The notes beneath the pieces are model-generated. The model did no database searches. It was given only the letters and a program-made list of their open reading frames with translations, and had not been told where the DNA came from. The position numbers and the translations under genes were made by a program. DNA of 64,000 bases from Haliclystus octoradiatus (lineage: Eukaryota > Cnidaria > Staurozoa > Stauromedusae > Haliclystidae): positions 28,472,445-28,536,444 of the forward strand of contig OU744446.1 of assembly GCA_916610825.1 (NCBI GenBank), given 5' to 3'. This document shows, in pieces, positions 1-9,140 of the stretch; within the stretch, counting starts at the first letter, position 1, and every line of letters begins with the position of its first letter.

Positions 1-1109
1 CGAATTGACGTAAAATGTTTACAGCGTAACTTGGCTGTCCAATCCAGATATCTTTTGTATCCTTTGAGTGCTGTACCTTCACACCTAGAAAGTATTTAAA
101 CTTTCCCATGTCAACAATTTTAAAACTGTTTCCTAAGTACATTTTGATACGCTGAATTTCATCCTCTTTCTTCCCAGCAATTACAATATCGTCAACATAT
201 ACAGCAATGAATGATTGGTCATTTTTGTTTGCAGACATAAAAAGACAAGGATCATTTACAAATTGAATATAGTTCATCTTCTTCAGTTTCTCGACCAATA
301 CAATATTCCAACACCTTTGGTGACTGTTTCAATCGGAACAAGCATTTTTTTAATTTGCATACTAAATTCTCTTTACCTTTCTCAATAAAACCTTCCGATT
401 ATTTATGTAGACTTCTTCTGATAGCGTACCATTCAGGAAAGCTGTTTTCACATCCATTTGATGAAGCTGTAACTCGTTCTGCACAGCAAGAGCAATCGAT
501 ATTTTGAATGTTTCAAAAGGCACAACTGGACAGTAAATTTCATCATAGTCAATGCCACTTTGTTGTTTGTACCCTTGAGCCACTAAACGAGCTTTATAAC
601 GCTCAACTTTCCCATCCGCATTGAACTTTTCTTTAAATACCAATTTGCTCCCAATTGCAGCTGCATTACGCATTACTTGGAAGCTCTACAAAGTCCCACA
701 CTGAATGTTTTTTAAGTGATAGTAATTCCTCTGTCATAGCTCTCTTCCATTTGTCTTTGTTGATAGGTTTCAAGGCAGCTTTGTAATTCTTGTTACAGTG
801 TTGTGTTAAAAGACAGGACCATTCCCCGTAATGCTCGGGAACTCTTTTTTTTCTTGTCGAGAGTCTAACTTCCAACTGTTCTTCAATTCCATCACTTTCA
901 TCGCATGCATCAATTGTAACGCCAGTGTCATCTGCACTTGACTCATCTATGACAACTACATGATTGTGTACTTCATGACTGTATATCTCTATCCCAACTT
1001 CATTTTCATTGAAGATTACGTCTCTACTTCTTACAACTAACTTTCGTTCAGGGTCCCAGAGACGGTATGCATTGGACGATAATCTGTAACCTAGCATCAC
1101 ACACTTCTT
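1..1109 (-). pseudogene. Copia reverse transcriptase, partial
   Basis: The minus-strand segment 666-1109 reads the linker between integrase and RT and enters RT (WKRAMTEELLSL). The piece 362-673 carries typical Copia RT sequence (ERYKARLVAQGY, LHQMDVKTAFLNG). Below position 361 the frame continues with the catalytic box YVDD at about 188-199 and a FLGV motif. RT copies element RNA into cDNA. Frame breaks near 670 and 350 separate the pieces. The C-terminal RT end and RNase H are outside the window. Confidence 0.9.
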
Positions 1110-1431
1110 TAGCCTGCGTACCAGCCCCTAGGTTTTTTCTGAAACCATATGGTCTGTGAACTAATGTTTGATTTTCAGCCCAACAAGTTCGCATGAGTTT
1201 GAGATATAATTTATGCATTACGTTGAGATCATTGTCGCGGCTGATAACTATGACGTGTTTGACAGAGAGTTGTGATTTCATGACAATTGATGTTTTGTGA
1301 CAGTGTGTGAATTGGAGTGTGAATAATTTACTAAATTTATATAGGTGCTATTTTCAATGGGCTGAGAATCACACATTAGTTCACAGACCCTATGCTTTTA
1401 GAAATAAACCTCGGGGCTGGTACGCAGGCTA
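1110..1431. mobile_element. Non-autonomous DNA element (322 bp) nested in Copia
   Basis: Inverted repeats of about 72 bp start TAGCCTGCGTACCAGCCCC at 1110 and end with the complement at 1431. The flanks are 9-bp near-identical copies, ACACTTCTT (1101-1109) and ACATTTCTT (1432-1440), 8/9 matching, read as a target-site duplication. Removing the insert and one flank copy restores the Copia pol frame, which confirms the boundaries. No coding content. Long TIRs with a 9-bp duplication suggest a Mutator- or Merlin-type element; the superfamily is not proven. Two relatives with the same terminus lie at 38428-39416 and 39871-41187. Confidence 0.88.
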
Positions 1432-2466
1432 ACATTTCTTTGACTTGGCATCTAATTTCTTGCGTTCGTCTTTGGGTATGTGAGAATACGCGGCACAACC
1501 AAAAAGCTTCAAATGCCCTACTTTTGGTTTCACACCACACCAAGCTTCCATTGGAGTCATTCCTGTGACAGCTGTGGTCGGACTTCTATTTCGAACGTAG
1601 ACAGAAGTTGACAGTGCTTCTGCCCAGAATTTTTGAGGTAACTGAGTACTTGATAAGATGCACCTGACTGTTTCCATCAGAGTTCGATTTAGACTCTCGG
1701 CGACTCCATTTTTCTGAGGAGACTTTTTGACTGTTAACTGATGTTGTTACTCCCTCTGATTTCAGATACAACTCAAATTCTTTGAATATATATTCACCAC
1801 CGTTGTCACTACGTAATGACCGTAACTTTTTGTTTGGAATATTTTCAACCATCTTCTGCCACTCTAGATAAAGTTTTCAAATGCTTCGCTTTTGTGTTTA
1901 AGAGGATATATCCAAAGATAGCGTGAGCAATCATCAATAAATATTAGAAAATATTTTGCTCCTCCTAATGAAGATTCATTTAACTGTCCACATAAATCAC
2001 TATGAACAAGTTATAGAGGTTGAGTGGCTCTTGTTGCATCAAGTTTTGGAAACGGACTGTGATGGTGTTTACCATCCACACAAGATTCTCAAAATTCCAA
2101 GTCCTTCTTCACGTTGATATTAAAATATTCTACTAATCCATCGTTTGAAAGCTTTGCAAATTTTTTAAACCTAGGTGTCCTTATCTTCTATGCCATAACA
2201 TTTCCTTTGATACACTTTTCACAATGTTGGCTTTCTCGCATATGGTATGTACTATTTAAATAATACAAATTTCCTACTTTTGCTCCAGTAGCAATCAAGT
2301 TGTGATGTACATTTCTAACAAAACAATTGTTTTCTTTGAAAGTAGTAGTATTTACTCTGTTAACAGCTTTGTATACATTTAACAAGTTGCAAATGAGTTC
2401 TGGAACGAAAAATACATCATTTAAAGGGCACTTTCTTTGTTTTCCACTTGGTAGCGTCACATTCAA
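1432..2466 (-). pseudogene. Copia integrase region, frameshifted
   Basis: Three minus-strand pieces in different frames make up this region. At 2188-2466 is the pre-integrase part with a HHCC-type zinc segment (H..H, CEKC). At 1586-1852 is the catalytic core piece with the Copia signature LRSDNGGEY. At 1432-1677 is the downstream part (QKFWAEAL, RSPTTAV, LFGCAAYSHIP). Integrase would insert the cDNA into host DNA. Frameshifts near 2190 and 1740 and weak sequence between 1860 and 2180 show it is not functional. The frame stops at the right edge of the nested element and resumes past its left edge. Confidence 0.87.
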
Positions 2467-3160
2467 TAAAACACTGCCAGTGATCCATGCACTGGTAATG
2501 CACGACAGTCTCCAATCGTTACATCAACTGGTGCATCAATATTTTGTAAGTTTATAAAAACATCCTTGCTAATACACATGTGGGATGTGGCCCCAGAGTC
2601 CACAATCCAGGAGCTAGGGCATTTTTCCCCCTGTATGGTTAGCGCTTGCATCAAAATCATACCAGCACTTTCAGAAGAGTCAGAACTACTACTATTGTTT
2701 CTTTTCTTTGCTTTTACTTTGTTGGCTTTATGAGATTTCTTGGCTGTTTCATCTTTATCTGACTCCAAGAGATCCCAACAATTTCTTTGAGTATGGCCAT
2801 AACGGTTGCAATGATGACATTGCGGTCTTCTACTTCTACTTGTGTGCCTTTGATTCACAGACATTGCTTTCTCGCTATCATCAGCTTCCGATGACTTGTC
2901 TTTTCTTTTCCTTTCTTCGTGCAATAGACGTTCAATTACAGCATCCATTCTTGGCACATTTTCATTAGTTTCAAATGCTGTCACTAGCATATCATACGTG
3001 CTTGTTAGGCTTGCTAGTAAACTAACTACTTTGTCTTCATCTTTGACAGCTGCACCAACTGCCGGAAGTCCATCAAAAATTTCTGTGATAGCCTTTATAT
3101 GTTACTGCACGGATCCATGAGCTGACAGTTTTAAGGTATATAATCTCCGTTTAAAGAGTT
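2463..3160 (-). pseudogene. Copia gag zinc knuckle and aspartic protease, broken
   Basis: The open part (2463-2990, 175 aa) holds a CCHC zinc knuckle, CX2CX4HX4C (CHHCNRYGHTQRNC), followed by a Ser/Lys-rich linker and the retroviral-type aspartic protease motif WIVDSGATSHM. Reading upstream to about 3160 gives further gag-like sequence (KAITEIFDGLP, LLASLTSTYDML), interrupted by an in-frame stop near 3103. In the family, gag packages the RNA and the protease cleaves the polyprotein. The gag N-terminus is missing where the repeat at 3152 begins. Confidence 0.88.
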
Positions 3161-3840
3161 TCGAATGACCAGCAGCCTTTGCTTTGTTTTGTTGTCTTGA
3201 TTACAAGAAACGAGGCTAATCCTCTGGAAAGTGACGTCAGCGCTCACGTCAGAGGATTGTCCTCGTGGCTTTTGCTACGGAAAGACACGACAGAAAGCTC
3301 CAGAAAATAGTCTGGTTTATCAATTTCAGTTCTGCATAAATCTCAATTCTTACTTGTCGAAACGCAAAGTCTATGGCTATAGATAGCCAACAAATGTATA
3401 CGGCTCACAAATAAATAGCGGAATGGGAGTCACAGTCCGATTATCTGTCCGAGAAGTTTGACGCAAATCTGAACAACCTGGATAAAATGTACTTTCAAAT
3501 CAACACTAAATAAATTCATGTGATTCTAAATTTTACAATTTACGTGCATAAATACTGCAGAAAAACAATGCAATATAGAACATACACAGGTATGTAACTA
3601 ACTAATTTTAGACGAAGCCTACGTGTATACAAACATAATTTGGAGTCAATGATCAAAGTATCCGTATGAAAAATTGAATTCACCTGGTGTTATGATTTCA
3701 TTTTGTTTCGGCGATGAATTTCGATTTTGAATGCTAACAAATCTCTTCCCGTTCTTTCAATCCCTAATATTCTTGTATCAAGTAAACACCAACATGAAAT
3801 TTTGAATCAGTCGAGTTCAGTTGTAGCTTTCAACTATGTC
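3152..3840 (-). repeat. Dispersed 0.69-kb repeat, copy 1
   Basis: This segment matches 27608-28253 in inverted orientation over nearly its whole length, with scattered substitutions and small indels. One edge is sharp: both copies stop at the same GAAACTCTTTA sequence, after which the flanks differ (Copia gag here, a large inverted repeat at the other copy). It includes a CRE-like TGACGTCA and an 8-bp inverted repeat AATCCTCT/AGAGGATT around it (about 3216-3258). It could be an LTR-like fragment of the adjacent Copia element or an independent repeat; no ORF is evident. Orientation is given relative to the neighbouring Copia element. Confidence 0.75.
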
Positions 3841-4311
3841 TAGCTAATAACTTTATCAGGGAATCAAAATCAATCTCATCTCAAGTTCTAATCACCACAA
3901 CAATAATAAGAAAAAAAACAAACGAACTTTAAAATTCTTTAATATTTACAAATTAAAACAATCCATGCCTGGGCCCATAACCTGTTGAAAGTATATTTTG
4001 GTTGAACAGCAAAAGATATGTTTTGACACAATAAAATCAACTACGAAAGTGGTTGTCAGCCATTTTACCATGAGGTCTAAAACAAGAACTAAACAATAGT
4101 AAAAAACACAATAGGCTTACACATTTACACATTTACAAAGAGGCTATATGCTGTAATATAACGAGGCTAGACCATTATGTCAGAATGTCCGAATGTCCTT
4201 TTCCAATGCAGATATTGGTTGGGGTATTGGTTTGAGGGTACGTAAGGAGTGTAGCAGTTACGAGTGCAGCTACGAGTGTATAATATTATTTGTATTTCCC
4301 GTTAAAGTTTA
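3841..4311. other. No gene recognised
   Basis: AT-rich sequence between the dispersed repeat and the first Penelope-like element. No ORF with recognisable motifs, no clear inverted repeat and no RNA gene was seen. Confidence 0.5.
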
Positions 4312-4437
4312 TGTTGCATTTTGATTTGGAAAATACCACCAGAATGAATAGTCGGATTGGTGAGTAAAACAATATAAGAAAAAGTAATTTACAGCGTGAA
4401 AGAGAAAACAAATGTGAACCAGTTGAAAAAATTCATT

Positions 4438-4853
4438 TTCCGTCATTGATTGGTTTAAGGCAATAAAAGACAAAAAAAGCACACCTTCATGGTATTTTGA
4501 TGTCGAGAACTATTACCCTACTATATCAGAGGACCTACTAAACAAAGCATTAAACTTCGCAAAACGATTCACTTAAAATACTGAAAGCGATACAAAGATA
4601 ATTATGCACTCTAGAAAATCAGTTTTATTCAACAGAGGAACCGCGTGGACAAAAAAGAACAATAGCACTTTATTTGACGTAACAATGGGCAGTTACGATG
4701 GAGCGGAAACCTGCGATCTAGTCGGCTTATTCCTTCTTGATAAACTAAAACAAGTATTCAAACATGATTACGTTGGCCTATACAGAGACGATGGTCTGGC
4801 AATTAATAAGAACAAATCAGGACCCCAGGCAGAAATACTAAGGAAAAACGTTA
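4438..4853 (+). pseudogene. Penelope RT fragment with YRDD box
   Basis: The reading starts at a VIDWFK-like motif, runs through FDVENYYPTIS, has an in-frame stop near 4573, and continues in the 103-aa ORF 4604-4915 with KSVLFNRG, FDVTMGSYDGAE and YRDDGLA, the RT active-site box. In Penelope-like elements this RT primes at a nicked chromosomal end. The frame stays open for some 20 codons past 4853, but that tail belongs to the inserted DNA element, not to RT. Confidence 0.88.
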
Positions 4854-5859
4854 CGAAGTGTATAGTCGTCCGGTTGCCGGACGCCATTTTCAAAATGATA
4901 GCCGTCCGGCACTAAATTTGCGCATGCGTGTGCTTTGCTTCGTGCCAGAATTTATTATCACACTAAACTTCAACACGGCAAGTCACACAATTATTTGGTG
5001 GTTTCCTTGTTGGATTTGATGATTAAATACCTTCAAGATCTGAAATATTGCTGTTCCCAAGTAAAAAAGAACCTGTTTTGGAATGATGAATTGCAGCGAC
5101 AAGATAACATCGTTGGCTTTAGAGTTATATCTTGCAGGCTAGCGCTCGTTTTTTCTCATTTAATTGTTTGGCTGCTCAACAATGTATATTAATATTTTTC
5201 GGTAAAGTGTCCTCACTCTGCATTGGATTTATACACAAATCAAGTAATATTCCACGAGTGTTTGTTAGTTCTCCAATGCTAATTCGGGGATCATTAATCT
5301 TTGATCTGATTTTACTTATATACAACGCGAAAGCCGAAGGGTTTCTAGAAAGTTATGGTGGCAAATCACAATGAAGTAACTATTATTCAAACGATATAAT
5401 ATTTCCCACAGAAATCTAACTTTTCTCATGAAGTCAATGATGTATTTATCACTTCACTCAGTATTTATTCACAATTGTTATTTGGGATAAACTTGATATT
5501 AACACTCAAACACGCTAAACTAAAATTTCTTCGCAATTCTTCTCAAAAGCGAGCTGATGTCGATGGGAAAAATACGAGGAGTATTGCAATTTCAAAGCTT
5601 AACCTTGATCAAAAACAAAAATAAACAAGGTCTCTATAACTTAGATTTGACTCTTCTTTCAGGCTAGCATAGAGTTGACGTAAAAACTGTAATAATTCAT
5701 ATAATCTGTTGTTGGTTTGAAGTTCGAATATTATTTTATCTTCTTTGAATCAATTTTTATCTTCGTTGCTTCGAACAGTAATACGCATGCGCAAATTGAG
5801 TGCCAGATGGCTATCATTTTGAAAATGGCATCCTGCTACCGGACGGCTAACCTTCTTTG
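4854..5859. mobile_element. Non-autonomous DNA element (1006 bp) nested in Penelope A
   Basis: Terminal inverted repeats of about 75 bp share CGTCCGG, CATTTTCAAAATGATAGCC and TTTGCGCATGCG in matching order on the two strands. The flanks are AAAACGTTA (4845-4853) and AAAAAGTTA (5860-5868), a 9-bp duplication with one mismatch that lies inside the Penelope coding frame. Two overlapping ORFs inside (4935-5192, 5132-5374) have no recognisable transposase motif and are probably chance. Long TIRs and a 9-bp duplication again suggest a Mutator-like element. Its termini differ from the TAGCCTGC family elsewhere in the window. Confidence 0.85.
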
Positions 5860-5868
5860 AAAAAGTTA

Positions 5869-6662
5869 TCAAAATTTTCAAAGAACAATGCTTGTGTATT
5901 ACCACCAAAACCAATCTAAAAGTAGTCGATTTCCTAGACATCACTTTCAATCTAGACACCGGAACCTTTCAACCTTACCGAAAGCCAAACTCTCAGCCTT
6001 CTTACATAAACGTTATGTCCAACCATCCACCGAATATAATCAAAGAGCCACCAAATGGGATAAACCAAGGTATATCGGATTTATCCAGCAATGAGGAAAT
6101 ATTCGACAACGCAAAACAACAGAACGAAGAGGCATTAAAATCAAGCGGTCACGATCCAATTCTACCAACGCCCTACATCATTTACAAATAACACAGGAAA
6201 AGAAAAAGGAATGTAATTTGGTTCAACCCACCATTTAACAAAAGTGTGAAAACGAATATTGGCTACATCTTTCTAAATCTGATAAACAAACATTTTCCAA
6301 AACGTAAATATAGTAAAATTTTTAATCAAAATAATATCAAATTAAGTTACAGCTGTACGAGCAACATGGAAAAAATCATAACAAGCCATAATAGAAAGAT
6401 CACTGCAGATAAAGATAAAGAAAAGGAGCTACAAAGTTCAAGAGAATGTAACTGCAGATCCAAAACAGTATGTCCATTTCAAAATAAATGTCAGACAAGT
6501 AGCCTCGTTTACATCGCAAAAGTAACGACGGAAGGAGATAAAGAGCTAAATTATATAGGACTAACTGAAGGGACGCTCAAAGATCGATACACGCAGCATA
6601 TGTCATATTTCAAGAACAGAAAATATGAATTACGCACGAAACTTTCAAAATACATTTGGTAA
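5869..6662 (+). pseudogene. Penelope RT C-terminus and GIY-YIG endonuclease
   Basis: The frame 5892-6191 gives the post-RT region (VVDFLDITFNLDTGTFQPY, SNHPPNIIK, ISDLSSN) and then breaks near 6190. The 138-aa ORF at 6246-6662 carries the conserved linker (IGYIFLNLINKHFPK, YSCTSNM), a cysteine motif CNCRSKTVCPFQNKC, and a GIY-YIG nuclease with LVYIAKV..., NYIGLTEG and the catalytic Arg context KDRYTQH, ending at KYIW. In the family this nuclease nicks the target for reverse transcription. The terminal part of the nuclease is cut by a stop at 6660-6662. Confidence 0.9.
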
Positions 6663-6829
6663 TTAAAGGATAACCAAGACTGTCAGATCGAATGTGCACC
6701 ATTATGCAAGGCTGCAGCTTACAACAACAAAATCAAAACGATGCTACCTCTGCCTCGCAGAGAAGTATATATTTACTAACTTATCTTGACCTAGGTATAT
6801 ACCGAAGTCAGCTCCTTGTTCGCTCCCTG

Positions 6830-6879
6830 AGCAGTACTGATGAAGGCTAATGGCCAGAAACATGTACTTGTCTGCTGCT
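6830..6879 (+). ncRNA. Hammerhead ribozyme motif, copy 1
   Basis: The core CTGATGA (6837-6843) and GAAA (6857-6860) are both present. Stem I is 7 bp (6830-6836 with 6873-6879, one G-U). Stem II is GGC/GCC (6845-6847, 6853-6855) with a 5-nt loop. Stem III is only 3 bp (6860-6862 with 6869-6871) with a 6-nt loop, followed by the predicted cleavage residue C6872 in a GUC context. The very short stem III is the type known from Penelope-like elements. The closing pair of stem II is A/A instead of G/C, which may weaken activity. No folding was computed. Confidence 0.72.
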
Positions 6880-7088
6880 ATGTATGTCTCAATTGCGCAT
6901 GCGCAATTTTGAGCACTATCGACTTGGGATGTGTCTATACTATTTGCGATATGCATTGCTCACTACTTCGGTAGTTTGAGCACTCTGCTATGACACATAT
7001 GTTTTTTTGATGTGGTGAATTTTCACCACATTTACGAACTCATCTTGACATAGGTATATACTGAAGTCAGCTCCTTGTTTGCTCACTG

Positions 7089-7138
7089 AGCAGTACTGAT
7101 GAAGGCTAATGTCCAGAAACATGTACTTGTCTGCTGCT
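7089..7138 (+). ncRNA. Hammerhead ribozyme motif, copy 2
   Basis: Same architecture as the upstream copy: CTGATGA 7096-7102, GAAA 7116-7119, stem I 7089-7095 with 7132-7138, stem III 7119-7121 with 7128-7130, cleavage residue C7131. Stem II has a C/T mismatch (7106/7112) besides the A/A closing position, leaving two G-C pairs, so this copy looks weaker. Cleavage at both sites would release a 259-nt monomer. Confidence 0.65.
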
Positions 7139-7376
7139 ATAGTTTTTTGCAAATGATATAGCTTTTTCTAATAGTTGCTCCGATATCTTGGGGGTAAAAG
7201 CTTTCAATGTCAAAGGTGATGAACGATAATCGTTTCTTTTCTTCTAGTGCCTTGAACCAATCTATAACGGCGTATGAGCTTTTCCATTGGTTGACTTTAG
7301 TTAATTTTTTTACGTTAATGATTATTTTCTCTAATATTTTTTTACTTACGATGCCAATTTCGCTTTTAGCAGGGTC
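7137..7376 (-). pseudogene. Penelope RT middle fragment
   Basis: The minus-strand frame here reads PAKSEIGIVSKKILEKI, WKSSYAVIDWFKALEEKK and FITFDIESFYP, which correspond to RT motifs between the palm's first half and the YRDD box. It is cut right after FYP by the junction with the hammerhead repeat unit. The apparent start codon at 7451 lies inside the nested element and is not the real start. Confidence 0.86.
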
Positions 7377-8527
7377 GTAGTGCCAATAATCGAGCCATCG
7401 CGTATTTGCGGGCGCGTCAAAATCACACAAATCACGCAAAAATACTAACATTTTGAAGCAAAATAGACTATTTATAATAAATAAGCATTATCAATCATCC
7501 CAACCCAGCCAATTCTGTTATCTTGACATGAAACGAAACATAGAAATGGTGTTAGATTTTAGTTACCTTCTAAGAAATTCCCCTCCAAGCTTGTCAAACA
7601 TCGTCAATTTTTAAACTCATCAACAAGGGTTTGTATGGCCAAGTAAAATATTGCGTGTTGAATCGCGAGCAAAATATCAAGATAACGTTGAGTATAGTGA
7701 AAGGAAGTCATCAACCCAGTTAGTTCCTGGTAGGGAAATCTATGATTGGCCAGTTTTTATTTATTTTTAGATCTAAATGTGAGTAAAATTCCCCTCCGAG
7801 GCATTTTCCTACAATGAACTGGCATTATCCTTCGTGCTCGCCATTGTTTTAGCCATGTCGTCACGGCATTTCACACATCTCCGCGATGCAAGAAATGATA
7901 TTCACACTCGGTGTTTGTTTGTTGTTGTTTTTGAGATTACCGTTTCCATGTTAAAGATCATAATAAATTTACAGAATTTATACTTTTCAGTATAGAGACT
8001 CAATATGAAATATTTTAATAATAAGCCGTTTTGATATTTTACATAAATCTACCCGTCCATGCTTTTGTAAATAGTTTAACTTAAATTCTGTATAACATGC
8101 TATGGACAATGTTTATGTCGAATAATAAAACATTTGAATATTTTATAACTGTATATCAAAGTTTTCAAGCTGACATATCAAACCGAGAACGGAAAATAAG
8201 CTGGGTAATTGAGCATTTCTTCGACAACGCCACAATGACCTACGCTTTTAAAGTAAACAGTCAATAATATGTAACCACTCGGAATAAACCCAACACGAGT
8301 GTATAATTATGTTAAATGATTTATTTCTTTTGAATTGCGATACTTTCCTAACTCTTTCAAATAATCTAAGCATGCATATAAATTTAAAACAAATATTTCC
8401 TCCTCTTGTTCATAATAATAACAGATGACGCCATTTTGTATTACCAACATGTGAGAGACTTAGAGCAATCGCACGCGTTATTTTTCAAGACATGCGCACT
8501 GTAAAGTGGCCCCATTATAGGCACTAC
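7377..8527. mobile_element. Non-autonomous DNA element (1.15 kb) nested in Penelope B
   Basis: The Penelope RT motif that should read LINPAKSEIG is split: LIN ends at 8528 and PAKSEIG resumes below 7377. The intervening sequence ends in inverted repeats GTAGTGCC.ATAAT..GGCCA of roughly 20 bp on both sides. Flanking trinucleotides are GTC and GTT, so a 3-bp duplication with one change is possible, as in PIF/Harbinger-like elements, but this is weak. No ORF with transposase motifs is present. Confidence 0.7.
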
Positions 8528-9128
8528 GTTAATTAGTCTACACGTTGGGTTATTAGTGAAATTCTCTTTATGGTCTTTCATAGTGATAAACGCTGGCTGC
8601 TCTGCGATGACTTCTGCCCTCTTGTCGATTTTCAGTTCTCTATTTATTTCCTTGGCGTCTGTATTGATCTTGTGCACTGTGCCTTTCCTTGCCTTTTTGT
8701 TGTAAGTCGTTGTTATATTATTTAGAAGTAATTTTTCATGTTGCTTAACATCCATCTGATAGAAATTTCTTGTCTTGTCCGCGGCAATAATGACCTTAGA
8801 AGATTTTTTGATTTTCTTGATGTCTTTTCTTAGTTGTTTTTGAAATCTATCGTGGACCGGCCTAAATTCAATGTTTTGAGTCATTTTCATGTTCAAATCC
8901 CTCCAATTCGCTTATTTGTGGTGGACACTTCCTTGATTTAAATCCATATTTCTCATCTCTTGTAGTATTATTAGTGGTTTCTATCGTCTCTTCGGCCTGA
9001 AAGAAAAACGCTTTCCATCGCATTCGTTTTATAACGCTTTCTATTTTTGCAATTAGCTGCATTAAGTAAGTCTTTCTTGGTGGTACCGGTATGTTTTTCA
9101 TTGAATAGCCAAATGTGATTTTTTCCAT
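8528..9128 (-). pseudogene. Penelope N-terminal domain and first RT motifs
   Basis: The 86-aa piece 8868-9128 (SVIKRMRWKAFFF, YGFKSRKCPPQI) is the N-terminal region typical of Penelope-like RTs. It overlaps in another frame the piece below 8896, which has IIAADKTRNFYQMD, AFITMKDHKENF and NPTCRLIN, matching the family's KDHK and PTCRLINP motifs. The frame then enters the nested element at 8527. A frameshift near 8880 separates the two pieces. Confidence 0.88.
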
Positions 9129-9140
9129 GGTTGTTTATGC

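Larger units (their letters stand above)
1..3160 (-). mobile_element. Ty1/Copia retrotransposon, degenerate, cut by window edge
   Basis: The minus strand carries the Copia order gag - protease - integrase - reverse transcriptase from high to low coordinates, which is diagnostic of Ty1/Copia because integrase precedes RT. The reading frame is broken several times and RNase H plus the 3' LTR lie beyond the left edge. No 5' LTR can be assigned: at about 3152 the gag reading runs straight into a dispersed repeat. A 322-bp DNA element (1110-1431) interrupts the pol frame. The copy is dead as an autonomous element; family is confident, clade is not. Confidence 0.93.
4312..6720 (+). mobile_element. 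Penelope-like element A, broken by a nested element
   Basis: The plus strand carries RT then a GIY-YIG endonuclease, the Penelope-like order. The left part (about 4312-4853) shows degenerate RT with the catalytic YRDDGLA. The right part (5869-6662) continues the RT C-terminal region, linker, CCHH-like zinc motif and GIY-YIG domain. A 1006-bp DNA element sits between them. The first RT motifs are frameshifted and the 5' RT end is absent, so this copy is 5'-truncated. Two hammerhead-like motifs follow its 3' side. Confidence 0.9.
6778..7138 (+). repeat. Two tandem 259-bp-spaced units 3' of Penelope A
   Basis: About 100 bp starting ATCTTGAC at 6782 recurs at 7041 with few changes, a period of 259 bp. 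Each copy ends in a hammerhead-like motif. The intervening 160 bp contains an 18-bp perfect palindrome AATTGCGCATGCGCAATT (6890-6907) and a 10-bp-stem hairpin ATGTGGTGAA/TTCACCACAT (about 7008-7030). This layout matches the LTR-like (pLTR) ends of Penelope-like elements or the tandem units of animal retrozymes. Only the second unit is cut short, by Penelope B at about 7139. Confidence 0.75.
7137..9128 (-). mobile_element. Penelope-like element B, opposite orientation
   Basis: The minus strand reads from a start codon near 9128 through an N-terminal region (8868-9128), the first RT motifs (8441-8896) and, after a nested insertion, more RT (7137-7376). It ends abruptly in the FDIESFYP motif region, so the second half of RT and the GIY-YIG domain are missing. 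It lies head to head with fragment C, whose sequence begins at about 9141. Confidence 0.87.

Noticed and set aside
4935-5374. Two overlapping ORFs inside the nested element as transposase candidates
   Set aside because: No DDE or zinc-binding motifs, and they overlap in different frames; likely chance ORFs in a non-autonomous element.
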